Assembly: GCF_900465345.1 (NCBI RefSeq) | Contig: NZ_UEGO01000033.1 | Span: forward strand, 1 to 64,000 | Length of the DNA: 64,000 bases | Direction: 5' to 3' | DNA from: Asaia bogorensis | GTDB taxonomy: Bacteria > Pseudomonadota > Alphaproteobacteria > Acetobacterales > Acetobacteraceae | In this document: positions 46,583 to 55,604 of the stretch, piece by piece | Numbering within the stretch: the stretch's first letter is position 1 | Layout: every line of letters begins with the position of its first letter | Notes under the pieces: generated by a model | Seen by the model: the letters and a program-made list of their open reading frames with translations, nothing else | Databases searched by the model: none | What the model was told of the DNA's origin: nothing | Program-made: the position numbers and the translations under genes

Positions 46583-47716
46583 ATGACTCCGAAAATCGTC
46601 CGCTATCTTGCCGAGCAGCAGCCGGCAACCCCCTGCCTCGTGGTCGATGTCGATCATGTCGAGGCACGCTATCATGCCCTGCGTGATGCCCTGCCGCTTG
46701 CGCAGATCTATTACGCCGTCAAAGCCAACCCGGCTGCCCCGATCCTTGAGCGCCTCGTGCGTCTGGGCTCCTCTTTCGACGCGGCCTCCATTGGTGAAAT
46801 CCACCAGTGCCTTACCGCTGGCGCACAGCCCAGCCAGATTTCGTTTGGCAACACCGTCAAGAAGGTCTCGTCCATTCGCGAGGCGTTCGGTCTTGGCGTC
46901 GACCTGTTCGTTTTCGACAGCGAGGAAGAGCTGGCGAAGCTGGCTGAACACGCCCCCGGCTCGCGCGTTTTCTGCCGCCTTGCCGTCGAAAATGAAGGCG
47001 CTGACTGGCCGCTGTCGCGCAAGTTCGGCACCACGGTCAACCACGCCAGGGATCTGCTGCTGAAGTCGGTCGAGCTCGGCCTCGAGCCCTATGGCCTATC
47101 CTTCCATGTGGGTAGCCAGCAGACCAGCACGGCTGCCTATGAGGCGGCGATTGCCAAGGTTGCCATGCTGTTCACCGATCTCTCGGCGGCTGGCATCGAC
47201 CTCAAGATGGTCAATCTCGGTGGCGGCTTCCCCGTGCGTTACCGCGACGACATTCCCGAGATCGAACAGTTCGGTCTGGCCATTGGTCGCGCCATGACCG
47301 AGCATTTCGGCAACGCCCTGCCGCAGATGCTGATTGAACCCGGCCGCTTCATGGTAGCTGAAGCCGGGGTCGTCTCGACCGAAGTCGTGCTTGTCAGCCG
47401 TCGTGGTGGCAAGGAGAGCGATCCGCGCTGGGTCTATCTCGATATCGGTCGTTTCGGCGGTCTGGCCGAGACCGAAGGCGAGGCCATCCGCTATCGTTTC
47501 CGCACCCCGCATGACGGTCTGCCCACGGGTGAGACGGTCGTTGCCGGCCCGAGCTGCGATGGCGTCGATATCATGTATGAGAAGAACCGCGTTCAGCTGC
47601 CACACGCCCTGAACTCGGGGGACCGTATCGAGCTGCTGACCACCGGCGCTTATGTCACCACCTACTGCTCCACCGGCTTCAACGGCTTTGCCCCGCTGAG
47701 CGAGCATTACATCTGA
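46583..47716 (+). CDS. Ornithine/lysine-type group IV PLP decarboxylase
   Basis: A 377-residue alanine-racemase-fold decarboxylase of the eukaryotic-type ODC group, as used by alphaproteobacteria to make putrescine (or cadaverine). It has the PLP lysine in YYAVKANP, LSFHVGSQQ, NLGGGFPVRY, EPGRFMVAEAG, and the active-site Cys motif AGPSCDGVDIM. Length fits single-function ODC rather than diaminopimelate decarboxylase. Substrate choice between ornithine and lysine cannot be fixed by eye. Strong ribosome site GGGAGGAG; structured long leader upstream. Confidence 0.9.
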   Translation: MTPKIVRYLAEQQPATPCLVVDVDHVEARYHALRDALPLAQIYYAVKANPAAPILERLVRLGSSFDAASIGEIHQCLTAGAQPSQISFGNTVKKVSSIREAFGLGVDLFVFDSEEELAKLAEHAPGSRVFCRLAVENEGADWPLSRKFGTTVNHARDLLLKSVELGLEPYGLSFHVGSQQTSTAAYEAAIAKVAMLFTDLSAAGIDLKMVNLGGGFPVRYRDDIPEIEQFGLAIGRAMTEHFGNALPQMLIEPGRFMVAEAGVVSTEVVLVSRRGGKESDPRWVYLDIGRFGGLAETEGEAIRYRFRTPHDGLPTGETVVAGPSCDGVDIMYEKNRVQLPHALNSGDRIELLTTGAYVTTYCSTGFNGFAPLSEHYI

Positions 47717-47813
47717 GCGCTTAATCAGGCCTTGGCTGGCGGCGGTCATGAACGCTGACCACCACCAGCTTCCTGTCTGAAGCCTTCAGGACCCGGTCTG
47801 TTGCGAAACGGAG

Positions 47814-47860
47814 AAAGCGCCTCTCGCTCCCCTACGGGACCGAAGGCGCTTTTTTCTTTT
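47814..47860 (+). terminator. Intrinsic terminator after the decarboxylase
   Basis: AAAGCGCCT (47814-47822) pairs with AGGCGCTTT (47844-47852) and runs into a T-rich tract (TTTTTTCTTTT), about 100 bp after the decarboxylase stop codon. Confidence 0.85.
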
Positions 47861-48009
47861 AGGCTGGATGATGTTTCCTCCGGAAGCCGCACCGCCTTGT
47901 GGTGCTGGCTAACTCACTGCGGGCCAGTGCAGGTCCTTCATTGCTCCCTTGCGCGTAATCGCTCTAGTTTGGCCCGCCCGAACCCGCATGTGCCCGAAGG
48001 ACCCCCGCC

Positions 48010-49116
48010 ATGAAACGCCGTGCTTTCTGCCTTGCCAGCCTGGCAGCGACAGCGCTTGCGAGCACACGCAAGACCCGCGCTGCGTCACACGGCCATGTGG
48101 GGCAATCCAACACACTCGCCGATGTTGCGGGCCTCAAGATCGGGCAGGCGCAGGACAGCGTGCGCCGCACTGGTGTGACCGTCATTCTGCCGGACCAGCC
48201 CGTACCCTGTGCTGTCGATGTGCGCGGCGGCGGTCCCGGCACGCGTGAAACCGACGCGCTGAATGGCTGGAATCTCGTCCATCGCATCGATGCCCTCACC
48301 CTCTCGGGCGGGTCGGTTTACGGCCTGGCCGCTGCCGATGGGGTGGCCGCATGGCTCGGCGCGCAGGGGCGTGGCTTTGCCATGCGCCGTGTTGCGGGTG
48401 TGCCCGTCTCACCCATCGTTCCAGCGGCCATCCTGTATGACCTTGATAATGGCGGAGACAAGAACTGGGGCGAAACCCCACCCTATCGGGCCCTCGGTAT
48501 GCAGGCCGTGCGCGATGCGCAGCCCAACCTCAAACTTGGCACAATTGGCGCGGGATACGGTGCGACATCGGGCCGGCTCAAGGGGGGTATTGGTTCAGCC
48601 TCCTGGGTCACGGCCGATGGAATCACAGTTGCAGCCCTTGTTGCCGTCAACAGCCTTGGTGCCGTGACACCTCCGCACCAGCGTCAGTTCTGGGCCGCCC
48701 CTTTCGAGCAGGGGCAGGAGTTTGGCGGCCTTGGAATCTCCTCCGCCAACGTCGCCCCCGATGACTGGACCGGCACGAAACTCGACCCCGCCCCACGTGC
48801 CAACACGACTCTGGCCAGCATCGCCACGGATGCGACCCTCGACCAGGACGACCTCAAGCGCATTGCCATGATGGCACAGGATGGGCTCGCCCGGGCCATT
48901 CACCCCGTCCACTCGCCTTTCGATGGCGATACGATCTTCGCACTCTCAACGCAGCGCCGCACGATAAAGGACGAAGGGCGGGCTCTGATGGTGGCTCGTC
49001 TGGGCAGTATCGCCGCCGATGTGCTGGCCCGCGCCGTCGCGAGAGGGGTTTACACCGCAACGCGCCCACCGGGCATGAAAGTCGACCTGTGGTCGGACAT
49101 ACCGTCGCGCCAGTAA
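48010..49116 (+). CDS. P1-family (DmpA-like) aminopeptidase, exported
   Basis: A 368-residue S58/P1-family peptidase. The N-terminus MKRRAFCLASLAATALAS looks like a twin-arginine-like or Sec signal. DVAGLKIGQAQD, VDVRGGGPGTRETD, LSGGSVYGLAAADGV, GTIGAGYGAT and PRANTTLASIATDA follow the DmpA/L-aminopeptidase D-Ala-esterase family; the Asn-Thr-Thr block is where autoproteolysis would expose the nucleophile. It would act on N-terminal residues of peptides in the periplasm. GAAGGA lies 8 bases before the ATG. Confidence 0.85.
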   Translation: MKRRAFCLASLAATALASTRKTRAASHGHVGQSNTLADVAGLKIGQAQDSVRRTGVTVILPDQPVPCAVDVRGGGPGTRETDALNGWNLVHRIDALTLSGGSVYGLAAADGVAAWLGAQGRGFAMRRVAGVPVSPIVPAAILYDLDNGGDKNWGETPPYRALGMQAVRDAQPNLKLGTIGAGYGATSGRLKGGIGSASWVTADGITVAALVAVNSLGAVTPPHQRQFWAAPFEQGQEFGGLGISSANVAPDDWTGTKLDPAPRANTTLASIATDATLDQDDLKRIAMMAQDGLARAIHPVHSPFDGDTIFALSTQRRTIKDEGRALMVARLGSIAADVLARAVARGVYTATRPPGMKVDLWSDIPSRQ

Positions 49117-49336
49117 TCACGCACCCTTAATCACGCACCGGTAATTCCACCCCGGCGCAACAGCCACCCTATTGGACCGACAACACAGAGGGCGGGGCAG
49201 GAAAACAATGCCGGGATAATAACGCTGCGATCACGTTAGCTCTATCAGGGCTCGCCACATGACTCAGCATATGTTTTTCTTCCTGCCCGCGATTTCTGGC
49301 GAAACCGCCCCGACCATTTTTTCCGGAGACAAGCCC

Positions 49337-50989
49337 ATGACCAGAACGCTGTCTGTTGCGCTCTCGGGGCAGGATCTGCTCAACCATCCCTTCCTCAACA
49401 AGGGCCTCGCCTTTTCCAGCGAGGAGCGTGACGCTTTCGAGCTGCATGGCCTCCTGCCCAAAGCCGTCCAGACGCTGGACCAGCAGGTTGAGGCGGCGCT
49501 GAAATTCCTCGATGCCCTGCCCTCGCCTTTTGCACGCCATGTGCATCTGCGCGAATTGCAGGATACGAACGAAACGCTGTTCTACGCGCTGCTGACCCGC
49601 AAGATCGATGCCATGCTGCCGCTGGTCTATACCCCCACCGTAGGTGAAGCCTGTCAGCGTTTCTCCGAGATCTGGCGTCGTCCGCGCGGCCTGTTCCTGA
49701 GCTACCCCGAGCGCGAGTCGATGGAAGATATCCTCGACAACCCGGCCTATGACGATGTGCGTGTGATTGTCGTCACAGACGGTGAGCGTATCCTTGGCCT
49801 GGGCGATCAGGGCGCAGGCGGCATGGGTATCCCCATTGGCAAGCTGTCGCTCTACACCACCTGCGCGGGTATCTCGCCTGACCAGACTCTGCCGATCGTG
49901 CTCGATACCGGCACCAATAATCAGGATCTGCTGCAGAACCCGGCCTATATCGGCTGGCGTCACGAGCGCGTACGCGGCGCAGAATATGACGCCTTCATCG
50001 AGCGTTTCGTGACCGCCGTGCAGACACGCTGGCCCCATGTGGCCCTGCACTGGGAAGATTTCAGCGGCGCCAATGCGGCCCCCATTCTTGAGCGCTATCG
50101 CGACCGGCTCTGCACCTTCAATGATGACATCCAGGGCACGGCGGCCGTCACCACTGCCGCCATTCTAAGCGCCAATGCGGCCCATGACGGCAAGCTCAAG
50201 GACGAGACCATCGTCATGCTGGGCGCGGGCTCGGCGGGTGTGGGCATTGCCAAGCTGCTGCTTCAGGTCATGCTCGACGAGGGCGCGAGCGAGGAAAACG
50301 CGCTGGCCCGCTTCTACATGCTCGATCAGGACGGGCTGTTGCTGGACGGGCGCGAAGGGCTGACCGACGGTCAGGCGCTTTTTGCCCGCAAGGACTGGAA
50401 AGACCGCCCCACCGATTTCGAAAGTGTCATGCGCGAGTGCAAGGCCAGCATCCTGATTGGCGTGTCCGGCGTGAAGGGGCTGTTTACCGAGACCATCGTG
50501 CGCGAGATGAGCAAGACCTGCAAACGCCCGATCATCTTCCCCCTATCCAACCCGACCTCCCATTCCGAAGCGACCCCCGAGGACATCATGGCCTGGTCGG
50601 ATGAGCGCGCACTGGTCAGCACGGGCAGCCCCTTTCCGCCGCTCGACCTGCATGGCCGCACCCATCGCGTGGACCAGACCAACAACGCCTATATCTTCCC
50701 CGGTCTCGGGCTCTGCCTGCTGGCCACCGGCGCGACCCGCGTGACGGATTCCATGTTCATGGCCGCAGCCCGCGGGCTTGCTTCGCTTTCACCGCTGCGC
50801 AGCAACCCCGATGGCAATCTGCTGCCGCCCGTCACGCAGCTGCGCAAGGTGGCTCTGGCCGTGGCCGAAGCCGCCGCCCGTCAGGCGCGTGAAGATGGCG
50901 TTTGCCCCTCTTTCAGCGATGACGAATTGCTTGAACGCATCCAGTCTCTGGTCTGGACGCCCGAATATTGTGCTTATGAGAAGATCTGA
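49337..50989 (+). CDS. maeA: NAD-dependent malic enzyme
   Basis: A 550-residue enzyme oxidatively decarboxylating malate to pyruvate. The SfcA-type opening [28 protein letters not shown] is followed by [12 protein letters not shown] with the catalytic Tyr, [27 protein letters not shown], the metal and substrate site [12 protein letters not shown], and the NAD fold [14 protein letters not shown]. The start at 49337 ([10 protein letters not shown]) has GGAG 9 bases upstream; a frame opening at 49259 adds 26 unlikely residues. fumC follows 1 bp later, making a malate/fumarate unit. Confidence 0.95.
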   Translation: MTRTLSVALSGQDLLNHPFLNKGLAFSSEERDAFELHGLLPKAVQTLDQQVEAALKFLDALPSPFARHVHLRELQDTNETLFYALLTRKIDAMLPLVYTPTVGEACQRFSEIWRRPRGLFLSYPERESMEDILDNPAYDDVRVIVVTDGERILGLGDQGAGGMGIPIGKLSLYTTCAGISPDQTLPIVLDTGTNNQDLLQNPAYIGWRHERVRGAEYDAFIERFVTAVQTRWPHVALHWEDFSGANAAPILERYRDRLCTFNDDIQGTAAVTTAAILSANAAHDGKLKDETIVMLGAGSAGVGIAKLLLQVMLDEGASEENALARFYMLDQDGLLLDGREGLTDGQALFARKDWKDRPTDFESVMRECKASILIGVSGVKGLFTETIVREMSKTCKRPIIFPLSNPTSHSEATPEDIMAWSDERALVSTGSPFPPLDLHGRTHRVDQTNNAYIFPGLGLCLLATGATRVTDSMFMAAARGLASLSPLRSNPDGNLLPPVTQLRKVALAVAEAAARQAREDGVCPSFSDDELLERIQSLVWTPEYCAYEKI

Positions 50990-50990
50990 C

Positions 50991-52394
50991 ATGACCGATA
51001 CACGCATTGAAAGCGACGGCCTCGGCGAAATCGAAATCCAGGCCGACAAGCTCTGGGGGGCGCAAACGCAGCGCTCGCTTCATTATTTCAGCATCGGCCG
51101 CGAGTTGATGCCGCGCGAGATGATCGAGGCCTATGCCATCGTCAAGCGCGCCTGTGCGAGCGCCAACCATCAGAGCGGCCGTCTGGGTGAGACGCAGTAC
51201 AATCTGATCACCACAGTCTGCGATGAAATCCTGACCGGTCAGCACGCCGACATGTTCCCGCTTCATGTCTGGATGACCGGCTCTGGCACCCAGTTCAACA
51301 TGAACATCAACGAGGTCATCTCGAACCGCGCCTGCCAGCTTTCCGGCGAGGCTCTGGGCAGCAAGCGCCCGGTTCATCCCAATGACCACGTCAACATGTC
51401 GCAGTCCTCCAACGACAACTTCCCCACCGCCATGCATGTGGCCGTCGTGCTGGGCAGCCGTCGCAGGTTGATCCCGGCCCTGACCCGTCTGGCGGAATCC
51501 ATCGAGGCCAAGGCCGAGGAATGGAAGGACATCGTCAAGATTGGCCGCACCCATATGCAGGATGCCGTGCCGGTCACGCTGGGTCAGGAATTCCACGGCT
51601 ATGCCGGAATGTTGCGCGAGAACATCGCCCGCCTTCAGGAAGCCGAAAAGGGTCTCTACCCCCTCGCCCTTGGCGGCACAGCACTTGGCACCGGCATCAA
51701 CACCGATGCCCCCTTTGCCGGTCGTGCCTGCGCCGAAATTGCCCGCCTGAGCGATGCCGCCTTTATCAGCGGCGAAAACAAATTCGCCCTGCAAGGCGCG
51801 CATGATGCACTCGTGCATTTCTCTGGCGCGCTGCGCACCACGGCAGGCGCGCTTTATAAAATCGCGAACGATATCCGCCTGCTCTCCTGCGGCCCGCGCG
51901 CCGGTTTTGCCGAGCTGCATCTGCCCGAGAACGAGCCCGGCTCGTCCATCATGCCCGGCAAGGTTAACCCGACCCAGGTCGAAGCGCTGGCCATGCTGGC
52001 CGTGCAGGTGATGGCCAATGACGTGGCGGTTGGGTTCGGTGGCGCCGGTGGCCTGCTGGAAATGAACGTCTATAAGCCACTCATCATCCAGAACATCATG
52101 CAGAGCATCACCCTGCTGCATGACGGCAGCGAGAATTTCCGCACCTTCCTGATTGAAGGCACCAAGCCGAATCTCGCCCGCATTGAGCGCTATGTGGCGG
52201 AGTCCGTCATGCTGGTGACGGCCCTCGCCCCCACCATCGGCTACGACACGGCCTCAAAAGTCGCGCATCACGCCATGGACCATGATTGCACGCTGAAAGA
52301 GGCTGCCCTGGCCCTAAACGCCGTCAGCGAAGCCGATTTCGACCGACTGGTTGACCCGCGCACCATGCTGGCACCGAATTTAAAGGGAAAGTAA
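50991..52394 (+). CDS. fumC: Class II fumarate hydratase
   Basis: A 467-residue homotetrameric enzyme interconverting fumarate and malate. It has [63 protein letters not shown] and the superfamily signature [13 protein letters not shown] with the catalytic serine. The start [16 protein letters not shown] lies 1 bp after the malic enzyme stop, so the two are coupled in one operon. Confidence 0.97.
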   Translation: MTDTRIESDGLGEIEIQADKLWGAQTQRSLHYFSIGRELMPREMIEAYAIVKRACASANHQSGRLGETQYNLITTVCDEILTGQHADMFPLHVWMTGSGTQFNMNINEVISNRACQLSGEALGSKRPVHPNDHVNMSQSSNDNFPTAMHVAVVLGSRRRLIPALTRLAESIEAKAEEWKDIVKIGRTHMQDAVPVTLGQEFHGYAGMLRENIARLQEAEKGLYPLALGGTALGTGINTDAPFAGRACAEIARLSDAAFISGENKFALQGAHDALVHFSGALRTTAGALYKIANDIRLLSCGPRAGFAELHLPENEPGSSIMPGKVNPTQVEALAMLAVQVMANDVAVGFGGAGGLLEMNVYKPLIIQNIMQSITLLHDGSENFRTFLIEGTKPNLARIERYVAESVMLVTALAPTIGYDTASKVAHHAMDHDCTLKEAALALNAVSEADFDRLVDPRTMLAPNLKGK

Positions 52395-52690
52395 AGGAAA
52401 GCGGGGCTCTGCCCCGCCCCCCGGAAAGGGGCAGAAGCCCCTTTCATCCCGATAAATGCAGTATATCGTTGCATCCGCTTGGGGGAAAGCATCCCCTCCG
52501 CCTTGGACCAGGCGGGCGTTCTTATCATGTTGTGGCAATTATTTAGAAGAACCCCTCAACGGAAATCTCAGATCACTCGAGAGCAGATTCCGTTCGAACG
52601 CATGAATTCAACCAAGTGAAAATGATCTATAACGGTCTCTATTCGAAGAATCAGACGAAATGCTTTCTCCATATTTTATTCGATCTCTCA
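52395..52690. other. Gap between fumC and the SIR2-STAND gene, changing from repeat to low-GC DNA
   Basis: The first 50 bp hold the double hairpin repeat that probably ends the fumC transcript. A second GC-rich inverted patch (GGGGGAAAGCATCCCC) lies at about 52490. From about 52520 the sequence turns visibly AT-richer and carries nothing recognisable up to the stop codon of the minus-strand SIR2-STAND gene. Confidence 0.5.
52401..52444. repeat. Dispersed GC-rich double-hairpin repeat, left copy
   Basis: Two perfect stems in tandem: GCGGGGC/GCCCCGC (52401-52417, 3-nt loop) and AAAGGGGC/GCCCCTTT (52425-52444, 4-nt loop), starting 7 bp after the fumC stop. Read in this orientation it resembles the reverse complement of the copy at 55484-55539. 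Probably a terminator or REP-like element. Confidence 0.65.
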
Positions 52691-55138
52691 CTATTGTATG
52701 ACAGCCTTATTAATCGCCGATTGAGCCCTGCCCTTTTGATATCCGGGTAGCAGCACGCCAATTCGCTCACGGCCATAGTTCACGAGTGGCTCTAACCAGC
52801 TTTTGATCTGGATTTTATGCCCACTGTCTAAGCGGACACTTACCAGATTATACGTTCGCACGATCTCTGCTAGAGTTTCAAAAGGATAGTGCTGCGGGTC
52901 GTTTTGGCGCAGAACCTTATCATTAAGAAGAATTGCTTCTCTGAAATCTCTAAACAGGTCGGCTGTTGCACGAGTGGTTTGTGCCGCTCGCATCATTAGG
53001 AATTTTGCGCGCCGGTCGTTGAGTTGACGACGGTCGTAAGTCCCCTTGGTGCGGCGCTCGATTTCAGAGGCTTCCGTATATCCCTGGTTGAGAAACTTTT
53101 CTGCGTCATTAAAGGAGCCGACCTCGCATTTGGCCATGTGCCACTGAAGCCAGAAAAGTGGCCTTCGTCGGATTTGCAATTTTTGCTTGTTATGTTCGAA
53201 GAAATTTTCAATCGCATCGCTATCAGCGACGACCTTAGAAAGAATAGAAAAACGCATCAGTTGCTCGAACATACGCTGCTCGAAATGATTTCGGTTGACT
53301 GAGGCAAGATTTTTAAGAACAAATACTATGGTGTCAACTATTTCTTTGTCGTCGAACAGATTCTGAAGAATATTCTGAGCCCCGATTGAGGGTATGGTTT
53401 CTACAATTCCGGCGTTTCGGCGGAGAAGGCGAAAAGCGCCATCACCGGCCCTCACATTTATCCTGTCAATCAGCGCGCCATAGTCTATTTCCATCATGTT
53501 AGACAGAAAAGTGAGCGGTACATTTTCCCCAATATTAGTTATATACAGCGCAGCAATAACCGCATCTCGTTCATCTTTATTGAGAGATAGCTTACTGAAC
53601 TCCTCCCGATAACGTCCAGCAACGTAATCCGAGCGAAGTAACTTCAAAAGAAAATGCGGTAGGCTTGCCTGACATGTATCGTTAATGAAACGAAGCCGTG
53701 CATCTTGATCAAGCTTATGAAAATCACGCCATCCAGCGATTTGATCGACCAGTTCGCTCAGATCACGCGCTTCACCCTGAGAGAGTGTGGCCAGAGTAAT
53801 TTTTTGAAAACTCCGGAAATTGAGGAGAGACCTGAGGCTATCAGAGCTAGCATCTAGCGCAACTGCCCGGCTTGTTAATATCAGAACGCCGCCCTGGCCA
53901 TCAAACTGACGTGCGATGCTCACGAGCCGTTCCCTCGGCAGATCAAAGCAGTTCTCAATGATCAGTGCGGCGTTCGGTACATAGCTCAGAATTTCTGCAA
54001 CTTCGTTAAGTATATTCTCATAAGCCTGCCGCAGTAAGTAGACAGGCCTCGCGCCCGAGAGGTGATAAGCAACATCGGTTGTAACTATAGATTTGCCATC
54101 ACAAGCGTAACCATCATAGAGTATGATGCGGATATCACCTGCGATTGCGTCAAGCGTATGTTGGACGGCGCTGCGTTGTATGTGGTACTCTGATACATCG
54201 TTGGAGGCGTCCCGCGCAAGTTGTGACGGCTCGATCTTACCATAGAGAAACAAGTCCTCGATCTCTGCTTGTGTAGGAACCGTTGTGGCGGGATTCGGCG
54301 GTGTATACTTCACGAAGCTGGCAAGGTGTGGCTCTCTCGGTGCTTCCTTGGCTAAAAGCTGCTTGATGATGGTGGCAAACCCGCTCCTCCCAATGAAGAG
54401 TGGGGTGCCAAGCCGCATTTGAGCTGCTGCAATATCAGGGTCGGCGTTGGCGGTCGGGCGATTGATGAAAAAGGCTTTGGCGCGTAAACCCGTCAGATCG
54501 TTGATCGCCTGGTTGAGGTGGAAATCGCCAGCATTGAACCCGACAAAAACCACTATTTGGGCTTGGTCGATGTCACGTCGGAAGCGTTCAAGCCAGCTCT
54601 TTACATGGGTGAGCTTCGAGTAACTTTCGGCACCAAGTACGCAGCTTTCGCGAAAGTTATGTATGTCCCATTTCGACACATAGCCGTGCAGATGGATAAT
54701 CTCGAGATTTGCTGTAGCCGTTTTGGGGTCATCGGTGTTGTTGAGGGAATCGACCTGTCTGCGTGCAGCCTGCGCCGCAATCTCGAGCGCATTATCGTAA
54801 TTTGTCGTGTAGACGACTTGCCAGGGATAGCGCAACAGATCGGTCATATCGCCGGTCGAGTTCGAAACCGTGAATTGTTCTTTCAGGAGCGTCATCATGC
54901 CATTGTCGGCAATCTTCCCATGAAGTGCATCGGCAGCGTTTTGTAGGTTTTTATATGGGGGGATCTGATTAAGTGCAGTGTTAAAGATGTCTAGTAGTTG
55001 TGCACCCGCGCCGAGCGTTTCATCAGGCTTGAAATTTAGACAATCCGCGGAAAACCCGGCGCCGCAAAACAGAATACCACCTCCCTTGCGAGCTAGGTCC
55101 AGACGCCGCGCCAACTCATCCAACGTATTCCGTTCCAC
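52691..55138 (-). CDS. SIR2-STAND protein, probable antiphage defence (Avs5-like architecture)
   Basis: An 815-residue three-part protein. N-terminal SIR2 domain (about 15-265): GAGFS (26-30), TTNYDNALE (111-119), HLHGY with likely catalytic H151, VGFNAGDFHL (199-208). Central STAND/AP-type NTPase (about 315-560): Walker A GYACDGKS (343-350), an acidic strand AALIIENC as Walker B, and the sensor LILTSR (419-424). The C-terminal 250 residues are helical and repeat-like, the usual ligand-sensing part. SIR2-STAND proteins of the Avs5 type sense phage proteins and destroy NAD+. It stands alone, in clearly lower-GC DNA than both neighbours, so it was probably acquired by transfer. Family placement within SIR2 defence proteins is not certain. 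Confidence 0.82.
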   Translation of the reverse strand: MERNTLDELARRLDLARKGGGILFCGAGFSADCLNFKPDETLGAGAQLLDIFNTALNQIPPYKNLQNAADALHGKIADNGMMTLLKEQFTVSNSTGDMTDLLRYPWQVVYTTNYDNALEIAAQAARRQVDSLNNTDDPKTATANLEIIHLHGYVSKWDIHNFRESCVLGAESYSKLTHVKSWLERFRRDIDQAQIVVFVGFNAGDFHLNQAINDLTGLRAKAFFINRPTANADPDIAAAQMRLGTPLFIGRSGFATIIKQLLAKEAPREPHLASFVKYTPPNPATTVPTQAEIEDLFLYGKIEPSQLARDASNDVSEYHIQRSAVQHTLDAIAGDIRIILYDGYACDGKSIVTTDVAYHLSGARPVYLLRQAYENILNEVAEILSYVPNAALIIENCFDLPRERLVSIARQFDGQGGVLILTSRAVALDASSDSLRSLLNFRSFQKITLATLSQGEARDLSELVDQIAGWRDFHKLDQDARLRFINDTCQASLPHFLLKLLRSDYVAGRYREEFSKLSLNKDERDAVIAALYITNIGENVPLTFLSNMMEIDYGALIDRINVRAGDGAFRLLRRNAGIVETIPSIGAQNILQNLFDDKEIVDTIVFVLKNLASVNRNHFEQRMFEQLMRFSILSKVVADSDAIENFFEHNKQKLQIRRRPLFWLQWHMAKCEVGSFNDAEKFLNQGYTEASEIERRTKGTYDRRQLNDRRAKFLMMRAAQTTRATADLFRDFREAILLNDKVLRQNDPQHYPFETLAEIVRTYNLVSVRLDSGHKIQIKSWLEPLVNYGRERIGVLLPGYQKGRAQSAINKAVIQ

Positions 55139-55604
55139 GAATCGCCACCCCTGAGCTTAATGTTGTTTCCGAAGAACACTACATTTTCTTATCTACACTG
55201 TCTCACAGAAACGTCGGGACACTTTGGGCGAGTTAGTCCAGATGGCTTCAATATGCGTGAGTGGCCCAAGGAAAAGGACCTTATCAGAGGTCGGATCCCA
55301 ACATTTCTGCATGTTAATATCCGTTTTTTTTGCGGCCACACATCCGGAAAATATCTTCATTCTTATTGCGCCACTCGGCAACCAAGAGATTGTGGCGCTT
55401 ATACCTGCTGTCCGGAGAGCTTTACCAAGCAGCTATACCTAAGATGCTGGCTAAAGCTGCCACTCGGGAACCAACACTCCGTAACGGATTTCCAAAGGAT
55501 GACGGCCCTTTGGCGGGCTTCGGGGCAGCGCCCTAATCCTCTCCTCCCCGCATTGCACCCCCTTCCGAGATTGTTATACTGTTCCAAACTCGAAAGGACT
55601 TTGC
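55139..55604. other. 466-bp gap upstream of the SIR2-STAND gene and the S10 peptidase
   Basis: AT-richer DNA to about 55480 continues the island; it should hold the promoter of the SIR2-STAND gene. Overlapping frames here (for example 55160-55687 and 55224-55442, plus strand) show no family motifs and are probably chance. The right repeat copy follows at 55484-55539, then the promoter region of the S10 peptidase. Confidence 0.45.
55484..55539. repeat. Dispersed GC-rich hairpin repeat, right copy, opposite orientation
   Basis: It contains CCAAAGG (55492-55498) pairing with CCTTTGG (55507-55513), then CGGGCTTCGGGGCAGCGCCC. Its reverse complement (beginning GGATTAGGGCGCTGCCCCG) shares order and motifs with the left copy at 52401-52444 (GGGGCTCTGCCCCG, then AAAGGGGC and a final CATCC). 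The two copies bracket the low-GC SIR2-STAND island. Confidence 0.55.

Noticed and set aside
52585-52620. tRNA-like 3' end (CGTTCGAACG followed by TTCAACCA) beside the SIR2-STAND island, considered as an attachment site
   Set aside because: The T-arm stem does not form properly, there is no anticodon arm upstream and no integrase gene nearby.
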